A stretch of DNA of 64,000 nucleotides from Sclerodactyla briareus (taxonomy: Eukaryota; Echinodermata; Holothuroidea; Dendrochirotida; Sclerodactylidae): NCBI GenBank assembly GCA_026419785.1, contig JAODTK010000699.1:221001-285000 (forward strand), written 5' to 3'. Below the pieces are notes generated by a model. The model ran no database searches. It had not been told where the DNA came from and saw nothing but the letters and a program-made list of their open reading frames with translations. Shown here piece after piece: positions 46,151 through 56,901 of the stretch. Made by a program: the position numbers and the translations under genes. Every line of letters starts with the position of its first letter. Position 1 is the stretch's first letter.

Positions 46151-46489
46151 ACTTACACAAGGAAAAGCTCTCGTATATTGTTCACATCTCCACCAAGTTC
46201 AAACTTCTACCGTTTTCGGAGTTACCAGTGCATCTCCAACGTCCAGTGGCATCAGTCGATATCTCTCTCGTGTTTCGGAACACTCAATTTCAATTTCAAC
46301 TTAGACAGTTTAGGACTAGTTTCACGTCACCGTTGGATTGATAGCTAGTCGTTTAAAATGGCTAGGCCTATCTTATGCACGGTCTACATTACTTCGATGA
46401 GACGAAGTCACTAAACTGCCGCTGTCTGGTGACATTTATCGTCGGATTAGGATTTAGGCATGTAGCGGCGTCTTACGACACCACCGTGG

Positions 46490-48085
46490 AGTAATGCTTT
46501 TCATTGTCCGTTCGCAAAGACCTATTCCAGTGCAATGTTCCGTGAAATCGTTTCATCGGGATTGATCTGTAACCGAAAGGAGGATTACCATGGTCAACTT
46601 CTTGATCTTACCCCTCCAGTTCAAACGCCACAATCCGGCCATCATGAATTTTGCCTGTGGAAGCGCCAGATCTATCTGTAGTGAAGAGCCAGCGTTGTGA
46701 CGCAGTCACCGATCACCGATTACCATGTATGTATGGCATTGACTGAAACGTGGCTGTAAATGTGTCATCAGCATCTCACTGCGTGCTCCCTTGATAAAGA
46801 TTATTCTCTCGTCCTCGCTACTTTAGGACTGTGGTGGTTGCTGTGGTCGTCGCGAAACTTTGCACGAAATCAACCCTCACCTACGCTTCAGCCTTCATCC
46901 ACCGTTCTATATGTGGTCAATACATAGTTATTGCGTTGGTGTTCTGTGACCACCGCCACCGTCACCGCCAATAGACTTACAAACAGCGTTCACGCTCTGG
47001 CTGGAGTCGTGACAGTGGTCCCGGGGCGTCTGCTGATAGAAAGGATTCAATATTCAATGGACCCCACATCTAACGACCCCCGGAACTTCTGAGCTTCTCG
47101 CTTCCGAAATGCTGGAAGCAGCAATTTTTATTGAACCACTCACCGTAAAGGTCTACACTCGACCTGGTGATCATCGTTCTGACACGCTATGTGCTGATCA
47201 ATCGACACCTTCGCGAATCTTCCTCCCGCTATTGTGGATTTCTGTGTCGACTCGGTCTCCCTCGCTTCTCTAGCGTCAAGAATGTTCCAGCTGCCTCCTT
47301 CGTAAGGTGCCATTCGCCGCTACCGGTTTCCTATCCTATCGGAATGATGCACTTGCGGATACTAACCGACAGTCATCCTGAATGCTGATCCGTTCGCTCC
47401 TGCCGTGCACGACATAACATGTTCGACCAACTTTTCCATAGTTCACTTCCTGAGCGAATTTACGTAAGCGGCAGTGTGAGCGCATTTGGAAACGCAGTCG
47501 ACTCGAATTTCATGTCAGATGTTCAGGCAAGGAATGGCAACGGATAACGCCATTGCACTCGAATTTGCGAAATGGTCATATTATCGTGACAACGCTTCGG
47601 ACTGTGATGCCGAGCTCTCTTCTCGCTGATCATAACAGAATTCGGACGAAACCAGGGACAGCCATCCGAACGGCAACACAGGATGTATTCGTTCGGCCCG
47701 GTCTCAGTGGAAAGAGTAAGCGTATCCGTTTGCTCTGGATGAGATCGTGGGATGTTGGATTGCCGGATCTGTCATCACCCCTTGACGAGGCGCATGTCGA
47801 TCATCTCTGAGTGAGCTACATCCGATGACTGAGTGGGAAGACTTGGGCAATATCATTCTAGCCTTGCAAATCAGCCCTCATGTGATCCCATAACGGCGGG
47901 CTCTTCAAACTGTGCCTGAACTGATTGCTACCTATCCTGTCCTTACCGCACAGAGAACTTCCCACGATTACAAACACGCCGTCGTCGTACATTACCCGCA
48001 CCTAAAGAAAGCTGGACTGCGAGCCGAGGGATCGAGATGTGGCTGAATATTTGTCATTCAAGTATAAGTGAGAGCCTTATTGTTA
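46490..48085 (+). mobile_element. Non-LTR retrotransposon: APE endonuclease and start of RT
   Basis: Frames show, in order: KDLFQCNV near 46520 (variant of a basic 'RPIPV' N-terminal phrase), NFACGSARSIC near 46646, LTETWL at 46739-46756 (the conserved endonuclease Glu-Thr-Trp box), YSLVLATL near 46801, a proline-rich region near 46945, a SNDP stretch near 47071, and a STLDLVI box near 47158. The basic linker KRQCERIWKRSRLEFHV lies near 47467-47517, FKLCLN near 47906, and the RT finger phrase YKHAVVVHYPHLKKAGL at 47969-48019. This matches the layout of CR1/L2/Daphne-type ORF2. Homology fades after 48050, so palm and tail are missing. Frames shift many times; inactive. Confidence 0.75.
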
Positions 48086-48089
48086 CATT

Positions 48090-48880
48090 GTCCGGGCTAG
48101 GTTTGATGACACACCCACGACTTCCTTGAAATTCAACAAATACGTATTTGTAAAGCTTGAATCCATGAAATCCTTGCTTGATCTGTGTGCTTAAAAATAT
48201 ATCATAATCAATATAAATGAAATAAAAATAAATAAAAAACTCAGTAAAAAAAATTATATTATATAATCTTAGTGTATTGGTGTAGGCGGGTTATGAATGG
48301 AAAATTATGAAATATATCAAATTAACGTACCCCCTTCCCCCTATTTTACTGTGAACGACGTTAACAGCGATCGGCGAGGTTTTCTCGTAATTTCTATTCG
48401 GGCAACCAGGACAGAGGGCCATTAGCTCAATATACCCTCGGTACCACGGATTGGAACACATACCGTTTTAATCTGCCGTCGTATGTTGATTCGCAGTAGT
48501 AATTTGCGTTCATTGATCTGTCAAACTTTGAAAATCCATGATTTGAACCGAGATTTGAAGACATGACGTCGAGGAGAGCAGGGGCATCCATACGGATGTA
48601 CCATTACTGTTGTCCATAGTGTATTGGATAACGGTAATAGGTTAATTGATCTATCATAGCTACTAACGCGCGCCACTCTGTCATCGTTACTGTAGACATG
48701 AACAGAGGTCAACGCCTAGGGTAATGGAGTTTGGGAGTATCATGTAAGGCAGGGTTGGATTTGGGCAACTAATCAGCTAGGCCAATTGATTCTATATAGC
48801 TTGAGATTCATTGCTGATTAATTGGTGGGGAGTGCACAGTTTATTGGAGTCTGATTAGTTTTAGGTTTACCTTTCAGTAG
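48090..48880. other. No supported gene
   Basis: AT-rich stretch at 48190-48270, then anonymous sequence. The minus frame 48521-48712 has no domain. Confidence 0.4.
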
Positions 48881-48884
48881 ATTA

Positions 48885-49080
48885 GACTAGTCACATAAGC
48901 AGCCTCAACATTTGGTAGAGCCGTTGGCTTCCTTCCAGTTTTTGCCCGATGGCCCATGTTTGTTTCTTGTTTGTTTTGTTTGTTAAAAAACGGCTGAGCT
49001 TAGTCGGACGGATAAACCGGACTGGAGTGTGTGAGTGAGCCTCTACATTATGTATGTTGTCTCGAATTTGAGACCAGGCA
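48885..49080 (+). repeat. tRNA-derived SINE, degenerate
   Basis: AGCCTCAACATTTGGTAGAG, then CCGTTGGCTTCCTTCCAG and GATGGCCCATGTTTG follow a tRNA-like A-box and a B-box remnant. Downstream GGACGGATAAACCGGACTGG and GTGTGTGAGTGAGC are the SINE-body type of sequence. No tail seen. Confidence 0.45.
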
Positions 49081-49940
49081 ATTCCATGAAATTGTAAGAG
49101 GGTCGTCGTGATAGTGAATAAATCACTATTGTGTTATTTCGTGCGGCGGGGGGTTGGTGGGGTGGTTACAATGGTTGTTCGTTAGCCAATGAGCATTCAG
49201 AACAAGATGTCTAGTCATCACTCATCATCAAAAGAATGATTTATTACACTAAAGAGTGGGGGTTAGTGATGTGGTGTCCAGGGGGCCTGGGAAATGTGTA
49301 CTGACTGGAAAGAGATGAATGGAATCGGAAATGATGGGCAGATTACCAGGAATGAGCCAACAAGCCAGATCATGTTTGTTCTATCCAATCGGTGGAAGTA
49401 AGTAATGAAGAGTAGTAACGCTATGGGCTAGGGGGGTGGGCGGGACCAGACCAAAAGGGGGCCCCGCTGCATTGATGTACAGAACTTGTAACAGCACGTT
49501 TTTATGGGAAAGAGTTCTAAACGAGACAATTGACATATTCCTGTTAAGTTTATGTACATATGAGGTACACACTGGAACTGATAGGCTACTCTGGTGCTGT
49601 ACATATTAAAGCAACATAGCGCCTCTAGAATATCGTTGAACTCGCTCCCGGTCAGAATTGCCACGTTGGCTGATAACCAGCTAAATGACACAGATTCGGT
49701 TGATGACAGCGGCAGCAGCCAGAGGGCCCTCTCTACCTAGACCCAGGGGCCCCCATACCCATCGTTTTGCCGCTGTCAAGTGAAACACTTTTTATAGGCA
49801 CTCATACAAAACAGGATAGTCCAGTTGGAACAAAAAAATGAATATATATCCTAACACCTGTGAATAGGGTGGCTTCAATACAGTGAAGAAAAACATTGTC
49901 TAAGCAAGGCTCACCCTCCTGCTGACCTCTGCGACTTAGC
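49081..49940. other. No supported gene
   Basis: G-rich runs at 49145-49165 and 49430-49460. Minus frames 49381-49691 overlap in two phases without a domain. Confidence 0.4.
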
Positions 49941-49947
49941 TGAATCA

Positions 49948-50800
49948 GTTGCTACCTGGATCACCCTGATTGATGAGAGAGACATCGTGTGAAAGAAATA
50001 AACCCAGGACTGGAAGGATGTATAGAGATTGAGAATGAATGTTCAGTTTCGCAAATTGTACCACTATAACATTCCTCATATGCTAATCTTTCTCATATTT
50101 TTGCTTCATTATGATTTTCCTATATCTTGAACACCCTTCCAGTGTCGGTGTTGTTCAGTTTAAGAGTGTCAATGCATCAAAGAACAGTCTCGATTCTTCA
50201 GAAACTGTGGCGCGTTCTTCAAGTTCTGTTTGTCTTCTATTTGGGTCGTGTACAGGGTCGTCTATGAGGCGAGGATTCTTCCTTCCTGAACCTTCTCTAG
50301 TAAACTTAACTTAACTAAACTACAACCAGACTGATTCAGTTATATATAGCCGATATTTTTATCGACTTAGCGATGGAATCGGGGGTTGCTACTTGGAATT
50401 CACCCTGATTGATGAGAGAGGACATCGTGAAAAGAAATAAACCCAGGACTGGAAGGTTGTATAGAGATTGAGAATGAATGTTCAGCTTCACAAATTTTAC
50501 CACTATAACATTCCTCCTATGCTAATATTTTTGCTTCATTATGATTTTCTTATATCTTGAACACCCTTCCAGTGTCGGTGTTGTTCAGTTTAAGAGTGTC
50601 AATGCATCAAAGAACAGTCTCGATTCTTCAGAAACCTTTGCGCGTTCTTCAAGTTCTGTTTGTCTTCTATTTGGGTCGGGTCCAGGGTCATCTATGAGGA
50701 TTCTTCCTTTCTGAACCTTTTCTAATGAACTGAACTTAACTAAACTGGAACCAGAACTGATTCAGTTATATATAGCCGATATTTGTATGCTATGGGATAT
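49948..50800. repeat. About 434-bp tandem duplication
   Basis: Copy 1 (49948-50382) and copy 2 (50383-50800) share GTTGCTACYTGGA, CACCCTGATTGATGAGAGAG, AATAAACCCAGGACTGGAAG, ATCTTGAACACCCTTCCAGT, CAAAGAACAGTCTCGATTCT and GATTCAGTTATATATAGCCG with few changes. The frame open in copy 1 at 50111-50314 is broken in copy 2, so no protein is conserved. It lies directly upstream of the HYR exon cluster. Confidence 0.9.
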
Positions 50801-50874
50801 ACATTATTACATGCAGTCTTTAGTGATGGAAATATACTCACGCGATTCCAATGATTTGCATTTGTGATATCCAG

Positions 50875-51112
50875 ATGACACGAACCCGGAGATCGAGTGT
50901 CCAGATTGGACAGGGAGTTACCAGCACCAGTAGGTGACAACGAGCGGAAGTCAGTTTTGCAGTAACCTGTACGGATAACTCGAACGACTACGACATATTG
51001 TGTGTAAAGCCATCTGGATCAACTTTCTCAATTGGTCCCGAGACTTTAACATGCACATGTACAGATTCTGCCGTACTCTCCGACGAGTGTTCTTTCCAAG
51101 TGACAGTCACTG
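50875..51112 (+). CDS. HYR (hyalin repeat) domain exon, copy 1
   Basis: HYR is an immunoglobulin-like extracellular adhesion module, abundant in echinoderm hyalins and related receptors. The exon follows TTTGTGATATCCAG and ends at ACTG|GTGAGT. With an upstream G it starts phase 1 as DDTNPEIECP, the typical HYR opening. After a shift in 50920-50980 it continues AVTCTDNSNDYDILCVKPSG, then STFSIGPETLTCTCTDSAV and LSDECSFQVTVTG, giving the conserved Cys, SG.xF..G, TC.CTD and C.FxVxV features. Exit phase is also 1. Its length of 238 is one base over a multiple of three, matching the visible frameshift, so it is either a sequencing error or a recent pseudogene. Diverged copies follow at 52228 and 52933. 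Confidence 0.75.
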
Positions 51113-51158
51113 GTGAGTTACTGCAATCTGACATGGGTTCTCACCAGACGAATCATTA

Positions 51159-51725
51159 TATCCCCACTTTGGGGGGATATTATGGTTTTGGCATCGTCGT
51201 CTCCACCGCCGCCGCGTCCGCCGAACACAATGTCCGATTGACACGAAACTCTCCACACATGCTCGCCCTTACGAAATATCGGATGAATTCCAATCTGGCG
51301 GCGGACATCTTGAATTTTCAACGAAACTGATAGTGCCTTGTCGGATCCATATAAAAGTCTGCACACATCGTCCAATGGAAATTTTGGATGGGTAAAGAAG
51401 TGGGCGCCGCCCGACCGCCTCTGGCAGCAGCCATTTTGGATTTGTTTTGCGAAACTCTAGTTTTTGTCAGCACGGCGATCTTTGCGACACCATCTTTGGT
51501 TTTCACCCCCTACAACCCCACTTGGGGCCATTTTGAATTTTTGCGATTTTTTGGCAGATTTGACATTGTTTATTTAAAACTTCGCACACTTGATCGTCTA
51601 ATGGAAATCTCTAATTGGTCAAATAGTAGGCGTCGCACAACCGCTCCGACTGCAGCCATTTTGATTGTTGTGAAATTGGGTCATAAATCTCCTTCTGATG
51701 AAAAAGAAGGCGGGCAATGGCACAT
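51159..51725. repeat. Dispersed family P-like insertion in the HYR intron
   Basis: Begins TATCCCCACTTTGGGGGGAT, with CGCCGCCGCGTCCGCCG and GATTGACACGAAACTC. A unit of about 230 bp is repeated inside: CGTCCAATGGAAATTTTGG with GGGCGCCGCCCGACC near 51370-51430, and CGTCTAATGGAAATCTC with GGCGTCGCACAACC near 51595-51645. Both are followed by GCAGCCATTTTG. It separates the HYR donor region from a relic of the same donor. Confidence 0.6.
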
Positions 51726-51800
51726 CTGATTGACAGTCACTAGTAAGTTATGTATTATTTATTTACTGCAATGTGACAGGGGTTCTCTTCAGACAAATCA
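51726..51800 (+). pseudogene. Relic of a HYR exon end and its intron
   Basis: GATTGACAGTCACTAGTAAG then GCAATGTGACAGGGGTTCTC matches the donor and following intron of the exon ending at 51112 (GTGACAGTCACTGGTGAG, GCAATCTGACATGGGTTCTC). Only the last few codons remain, so an additional HYR unit was mostly deleted or displaced. Confidence 0.6.
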
Positions 51801-52227
51801 TTCCAAGATGCACACGTTGTTGATCTAGAATTGAAACAAAAAAACAAAAAGCGTTGGAGTTGCATCAGCATTACTTTATGGGTCGATATTTTGAGATGGG
51901 ACCTGTACCACATCATGCCGTTTGGGGTCACTTCGGTAAAACGACCGTGAGTCGTGCCTCTCGATAACGTTCCTATAACAATTACAATTCATCTAACTAC
52001 ACACTCCTTTCGTCGGGGAAGTCCACGGATGAATGTGAATATACTGTAGATATGATGGGACTATGGTAATATATCGCCAGACCTGAGCCCAAAACAAACA
52101 AAGGTTAAATAAGTTCGCGGTGTTATTTAGCCGAGATTTTTCGGGGCATCGAATATTTTTCTTATACTCTTCAGTAATCGGAATATATTCACGCGATAAA
52201 GTTGGTGTGTATTTATGGTTCATGCAG

Positions 52228-52410
52228 ATGACACAGAAACCGGATGATCGAGTGTTTCCAGTTGACATGGAATTAGAAGCACCAGCAGATGAAGTTATTT
52301 TCGCTGCAAGGTGTACGGATAACTCAGATGTTGTTACACCCGTCAGCTTCGTGCGTAGAACCATCTGGATCAACCTTTCAAATTGGTACCCATCTTGTAA
52401 TCGCACATCT
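52228..52410 (+). pseudogene. HYR domain exon, copy 2 (degenerate)
   Basis: Follows TTTATGGTTCATGCAG. The opening DDTET is HYR-like. A frame then reads DRVFPVDMELEAPADEVIFA, then ARCTDNSDVVTP, and after a shift CVEPSGSTFQIGTHLVIAH. These match copy 1 (CTDNSNDYD..., CVKPSGSTFSIG). The C-terminal Cys strand and donor are missing; the frame stops near 52419. It lies inside the same tandem unit as the other copies. Confidence 0.65.
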
Positions 52411-52932
52411 GATTTTTAAGTGGAAAAAAGAATGATCAAGAGGGAGATGGAGTTGTATTTGCCTATAATTTCTGTGTCATAATTGTGGGATGGGATTTAT
52501 CAAGACCACATTTGTAACAGAGTCACATCGAATGACGTTTGGGGTCACTTCGGTAAATCATTATTCGTTGCCTCCGATAATGTTTAAAACAATTACCATT
52601 CATCAAAAATTACACTTCACTCAGTGTTCGTCAGTCCACGATTGAAGTAAATCGACAATCGAACATTTTTCTGTATAGAGTGTTAAGATTTTACTGAAAA
52701 AAAAAAAGAATTACCCAGGAACTGCTATACACCCCCCTCCCCCAGAGAGACATGACTATAGTTATATCTCGCAAGAACTGAGCTCCAAAACAAACAAGGT
52801 AAAGACGTTTCGCGGTGTTATAAAAGCGATATATTTTAGTGGCATTGCTGAATATGTTTTGCATTTTGTAGTCTTCAGATATTAGAATAACATTCACGCG
52901 ACTAGACTGGTTTGCATTTATGATTAATGCAG

Positions 52933-53160
52933 GTATCACAAAATGGGAACTGGGGTTCAACCTGACATCCAATTAGTAGCACCAGCAGACAATAACAGGC
53001 TAGAAGTTCATTTTCCTCCTCCAAACCGTATGAGTAACTCAGGCGATACACTACCATATCGTGTGGAAAACCACCTGGATCAACCTCTTCAAGTGGTGCA
53101 TCATGTTACTGATTCTATCGGGAAAGACGAACGGTATTCTTTCCCAAGTGATAGTCAGTG
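52933..53160 (+). pseudogene. HYR domain exon, copy 3 (degenerate)
   Basis: Bounded by GATTAATGCAG and GTCAGTG|GTAAGT, 228 bp and therefore symmetrical. APADNNRLEVHFPPPNR corresponds to the middle of copy 2. Near the end VTDSIGKDERYSF then CCAAGTGATAGTCAGTG matches the end of copy 1 (CTDSAVLSDECSF...), but both terminal cysteines are gone (C to Tyr and C lost). Without those disulphides it would not fold as HYR, so it is probably a decayed exon. Confidence 0.6.
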
Positions 53161-53540
53161 GTAAGTTATGTTTTATTCTAAAACTTTTGCAAAAATCTTT
53201 TTTTTTTGTGTGTTTTTTTTACAAAAGGGGTTTTTCAGTATAAATCATTTGGGAATGCAGGAGTTTGTCGATCGGAATATTATTTAAACGAAAAAAACCA
53301 AAGGGAGGAGCGGGAGATGCCCATGTTGACTACGCTGTTCAAAATTTGTGAGATGGAACCTATCAATGTCACATTGGTAACAAAGTCACATCGAATGACG
53401 TTTGGGGTCATGCAGACACATACATTTTGTATTTGTGCCTCTCGATAATGTTTATAACAATCTCCATTCCTCAAATTACACCGACTCATTGTTCGTCAAG
53501 TCCACGGTGGAAGTTAATCGACATCTCGACATTTTCCTAT

Positions 53541-54660
53541 CTATAAATTGGTTAAGATTTATACTGGAAAAAAATTTGTGAATAACCCGTACTATTAGTC
53601 AATTGACAGATGGGCATGACCCTAGTTTGTAATCTCCTTTTGGACAGTGGTTCCACTCTGAATACCTTATAATGGTTTCACACAAAATTGCGGTTTTATC
53701 CGAAGTCACCGAGAGGTCTTGTGATAGGGCAAACCACATTTCAAAATAGGGGTCATGTGGTATTAGAAGAAAAAAAGATTCGACCCCTGTAACACTGATG
53801 CAATGATATGAAATTAGAGGAATTGAACTTCATTTTACATATAATCTTCAATTAAGTGTAGAGACAGGAAAAAATTGGTGGTGAGGACTGTGATGACGCA
53901 AATTTGATGTATAACGTCATTGTATATAACATGTTAACAACAACTGGACCGAGACAGGGGTACCAGCGATAAACTCCATCGAAGACCACGCAAATATGAG
54001 GGTTTTTCAATCTAGTCGGAATGTTTGCTTGGAAACCAAACAGGAAAAATTTCCAGTTGTGAGAAACATGAGATGATACGACTCATGGTCATAAGCCGTG
54101 ACAGAAGCGCAAACTCATCATATCAACTTGTGATTCAAAGTCAATTATTGTAATATTTGATGTGAATCAGTCTTCTGTATCTGAACGGTGTCTAACGATC
54201 CTTGGGATGCCAGACGAACAACAGGAGTAGGTACATGCAACGAGAGAAAAGAACTTAGTCCCACTATGGGTATGCTCAACACCCGTGATCTTGCATTTGA
54301 TGGAAAATGAGGAGTGATGCAAATAAGGTCAACAGCAGTCCTCGTCCGGAAGGAGGGTTCAGCAGTTTACGTTTATGTTCGATTTGACGCGTTACATTAG
54401 CCTATACATGTGCTTGAGAGGGCGACAAAAGGAAGTTGATAACGATCCGTTTCTGTCCGAGAACATAAACTCTACCACTGGATCTCTTATTGTCATTAGT
54501 GACGGCCTTTCCAATTAGAAATGACATACGCTATAAGTGGACAGAATATTTTTTTATCCATTTTTCATTGTTATGATAGACTTGCCGAGAGCAGAGGATC
54601 GATCCTTTTCGAGGCCCAGCAAGGATGCAGACCTGGATACTGCACCTATTGTCAGATTGA
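53541..54660. other. No supported gene
   Basis: Anonymous sequence with no recognised exon or repeat. Confidence 0.4.
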
Positions 54661-54673
54661 GAATCCCTCACAG

Positions 54674-54885
54674 GTGCACGGAATGAGGCGATTGGCCCCT
54701 TTGACGGCACCGAAACTGTTGGTAATCTCACGCAGTACCGCAACGTGCACATTACATCATCGTTTGATGAAAGTCTTTGGTATGACCCGACCGGGATATC
54801 GAAAAACCCCGGTCTACCGGGTGGAAGGCCGACGCTCTACACTGACAACATCCTGTTTGTAGCAGTTTCGCAGTGGATTCGATGA
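54674..54885 (+). other. Coding-like open frame after a possible acceptor
   Basis: After TCCCTCACAG a phase-1 frame runs 70 codons to TGA. It reads GARNEAIGPFDGTETVGNLT then QYRNVHITSSFDESLWYDPT. Composition is protein-like and the entry phase matches the HYR exons upstream. The acceptor lacks a long pyrimidine tract and no donor is obvious. I do not recognise the sequence. Confidence 0.25.
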
Positions 54886-55507
54886 TTTCATCAGCAAATG
54901 GTCTAAAACGCCTTGGCTTATATTGAAGGGTTTGAGTTCCGAATATGGTCAGTTCAATAGGGCAGGTACTTATGGTTAATTAGGTGTAACTGCTACTGAT
55001 GTTGCAAGTTATTCAAAGGGTTAATCCAGTCAGCTGGAATTGTTTATCGTAGCACCGATCTATAATTCGCGATAAACCACAACATCTCTATTTGGGAGAT
55101 CGTTGATACAGGTAAGAAATAGCACGCGGCCTTACACAGTGCCTTGGGGGAATGCCAGATTTAACTTCTGATCACTACCGACTTGTCATGAGTAGTTGTG
55201 TTATATAGGAACAATTATTTCTCATCCGGAAAACTTACTGAGACGTTAAATCGATATGACTCTAATGCAGACGTCCCATCGAATCCGAACCGATTGAATA
55301 TGTCAGGACGATGTCCCGTTTCATGCAGCTGGAGCTGTCGAGGATTATCGATGCTAGGCAGTAGGAGCCAGAGACACTTGGGAAACAATCTGCTCCAGTT
55401 TCTCTTCAAAGTCGTGAAAGAGCCTTCCTGGCGTATATAACGAGCGTTACATTATTCGTTGCCAGTGGCCAGTAACCGGATGAGGCTGGTTTCCCTCTTC
55501 TTTGCAG

Positions 55508-55690
55508 GCACAGGCGAAGTCAAACCCCTGTGCAATACACACCAGAGGATCACCCCTAGCAATAGGTGCAAGCGTTTGAGCACGAGGACGTTCTCTAATA
55601 ATAATTCTGTTGATAGATCATTATTACGTATGTTGAACATTCCCGAAAGCACCTATTCCAATTACCTTACCCCTCGGGCAAGCGAATCAG
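55508..55690 (+). CDS. Candidate symmetrical phase 1-1 exon, unrecognised
   Basis: A strong acceptor (GGTTTCCCTCTTCTTTGCAG) precedes an uninterrupted 183-bp frame that ends GAATCAG|GTAACC. Entry and exit phases are both 1, as for HYR exons. It reads GTGEVKPLCNTHQRITPSNR, then CKRLSTRTFSNNNSVDRSLL and LRMLNIPESTYSNYLTPRAS. Only two cysteines, no recognised domain. The good splice sites and clean length support an exon of an extracellular protein; function is unknown. Confidence 0.35.
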
Positions 55691-56665
55691 GTAACCAATT
55701 GTCCTCGATCCACGTTCATCAAGAACCTTACATTGGACAACTGGGGTCCTGCAAGCGGTTATCCAGGAATGCGCTAAGTGAGGTAGGGTAGTCATAAATA
55801 ATCCAGTTCTTCCCCAAAACGCAGCTGTGACTGTCTACACCTCACTACACCTTTTACTAGCTTACGACACATTTTACTAGCTGCGCGTTTACTAACCTCA
55901 GGGCCAACAATGACACCGCCGACAAAAGACTCAGCAACCTTCACATCTCCACCCAACTCATCAACCACTCACAGTGACGCTGACGCTGCTCATCTTCGTC
56001 ACGGTTCAATATCGTTAGCGCCATGCGTCGAAGCTCGCTGGCTCTTACCGTTGAGTCCATTCTGGCGACTGTGTTCGACAGCATCAATTGAAACGCTCTA
56101 GTACGGCCGCGGAGGAGACTTTAAGTTTGTGACTATTCCTTCTCGGGTTCATATTCACATCCAGCCTCCACCGACTGCCAAAAGTTCTTCAGCATACAGT
56201 TATGGCAACCATTCCAATCCTTCAATTGACTCAACTTCTGTGTGGGAATTGATGTAGCTTGTCGCAGTTTTCAGATGCAGAAAAGTGATGTAACCTGGAT
56301 TAGTCGTGGAAACCTGTACACCCATGAGAAACTTGCATCATTGGGTGATGCCATCTTTTTGATACTAAGTTTTAGAGTCTCTCACCCTGAGCCCACAATT
56401 CATCATTACGACTTCTAGCGGGGGCAAGTAACCTGAGACCCGCTGCCGTATCATAAAGTGACAAGACATGATTAATAACAAACTAAGAAAAGGTCTCAGC
56501 TATCAGAAAGAACAACCCCCTCGCATACGTTGATCACCGTCCCGACCACCCGCTCGAAAGTGTAGCAGCCTATACTGATCTCGCTAGGAACCGGACAGCG
56601 CACATCAGAGAGAGAGAGCTTCGATACTGATTGCTAATACTACAATACAAAGTTTCCCTTATAAG

Positions 56666-56901
56666 ACACACCGTCCGGCATCGTCATTACAAGAGCGTGT
56701 GCTAGGGACAAACTGAACCGCCCACCTCCGATTGAGTCGGGGAAACCGATGCATCTGGTCGACGACAAGTCCAGCCCCGCCGGTACATGTCAACGAGGTA
56801 TCCTATTCTCTGTCTTTGCTCCAACCGTTCCATCGACGTACTGCCGTTCAGTGAATGGCAGCGTGAATGAACTCAACGAGAACACAAAGATGGGAAGGTA
56901 A
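56666..56901 (+). other. Coding-like open frame, possible exon
   Basis: The frame is open for 78 codons after TTTCCCTTATAAG. It reads DTPSGIVITRACARDKLNRP then PPIESGKPMHLVDDKSSPAG, and it contains three cysteines. Possible donors inside keep phase 1 (CAACGAG|GTATCC near 56799), and the frame ends in TAA just past AAG|GTAAAA. Unrecognised; it could be an exon of the same gene as the HYR pieces or chance. Confidence 0.25.

Larger units (their letters stand above)
51900..53540. repeat. Tandem intron/exon units around the HYR copies
   Basis: TTTGGGGTCACTTCGGTAAA or a close variant recurs near 51923, 52539 and 53401, each followed by CCTCTCGATAAYGTTYYTA-like text and CAATTACMATTCATC. The spacing is about 615 and 862 bp. 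The units include one HYR exon each, showing exon duplication together with the introns. Confidence 0.75.
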
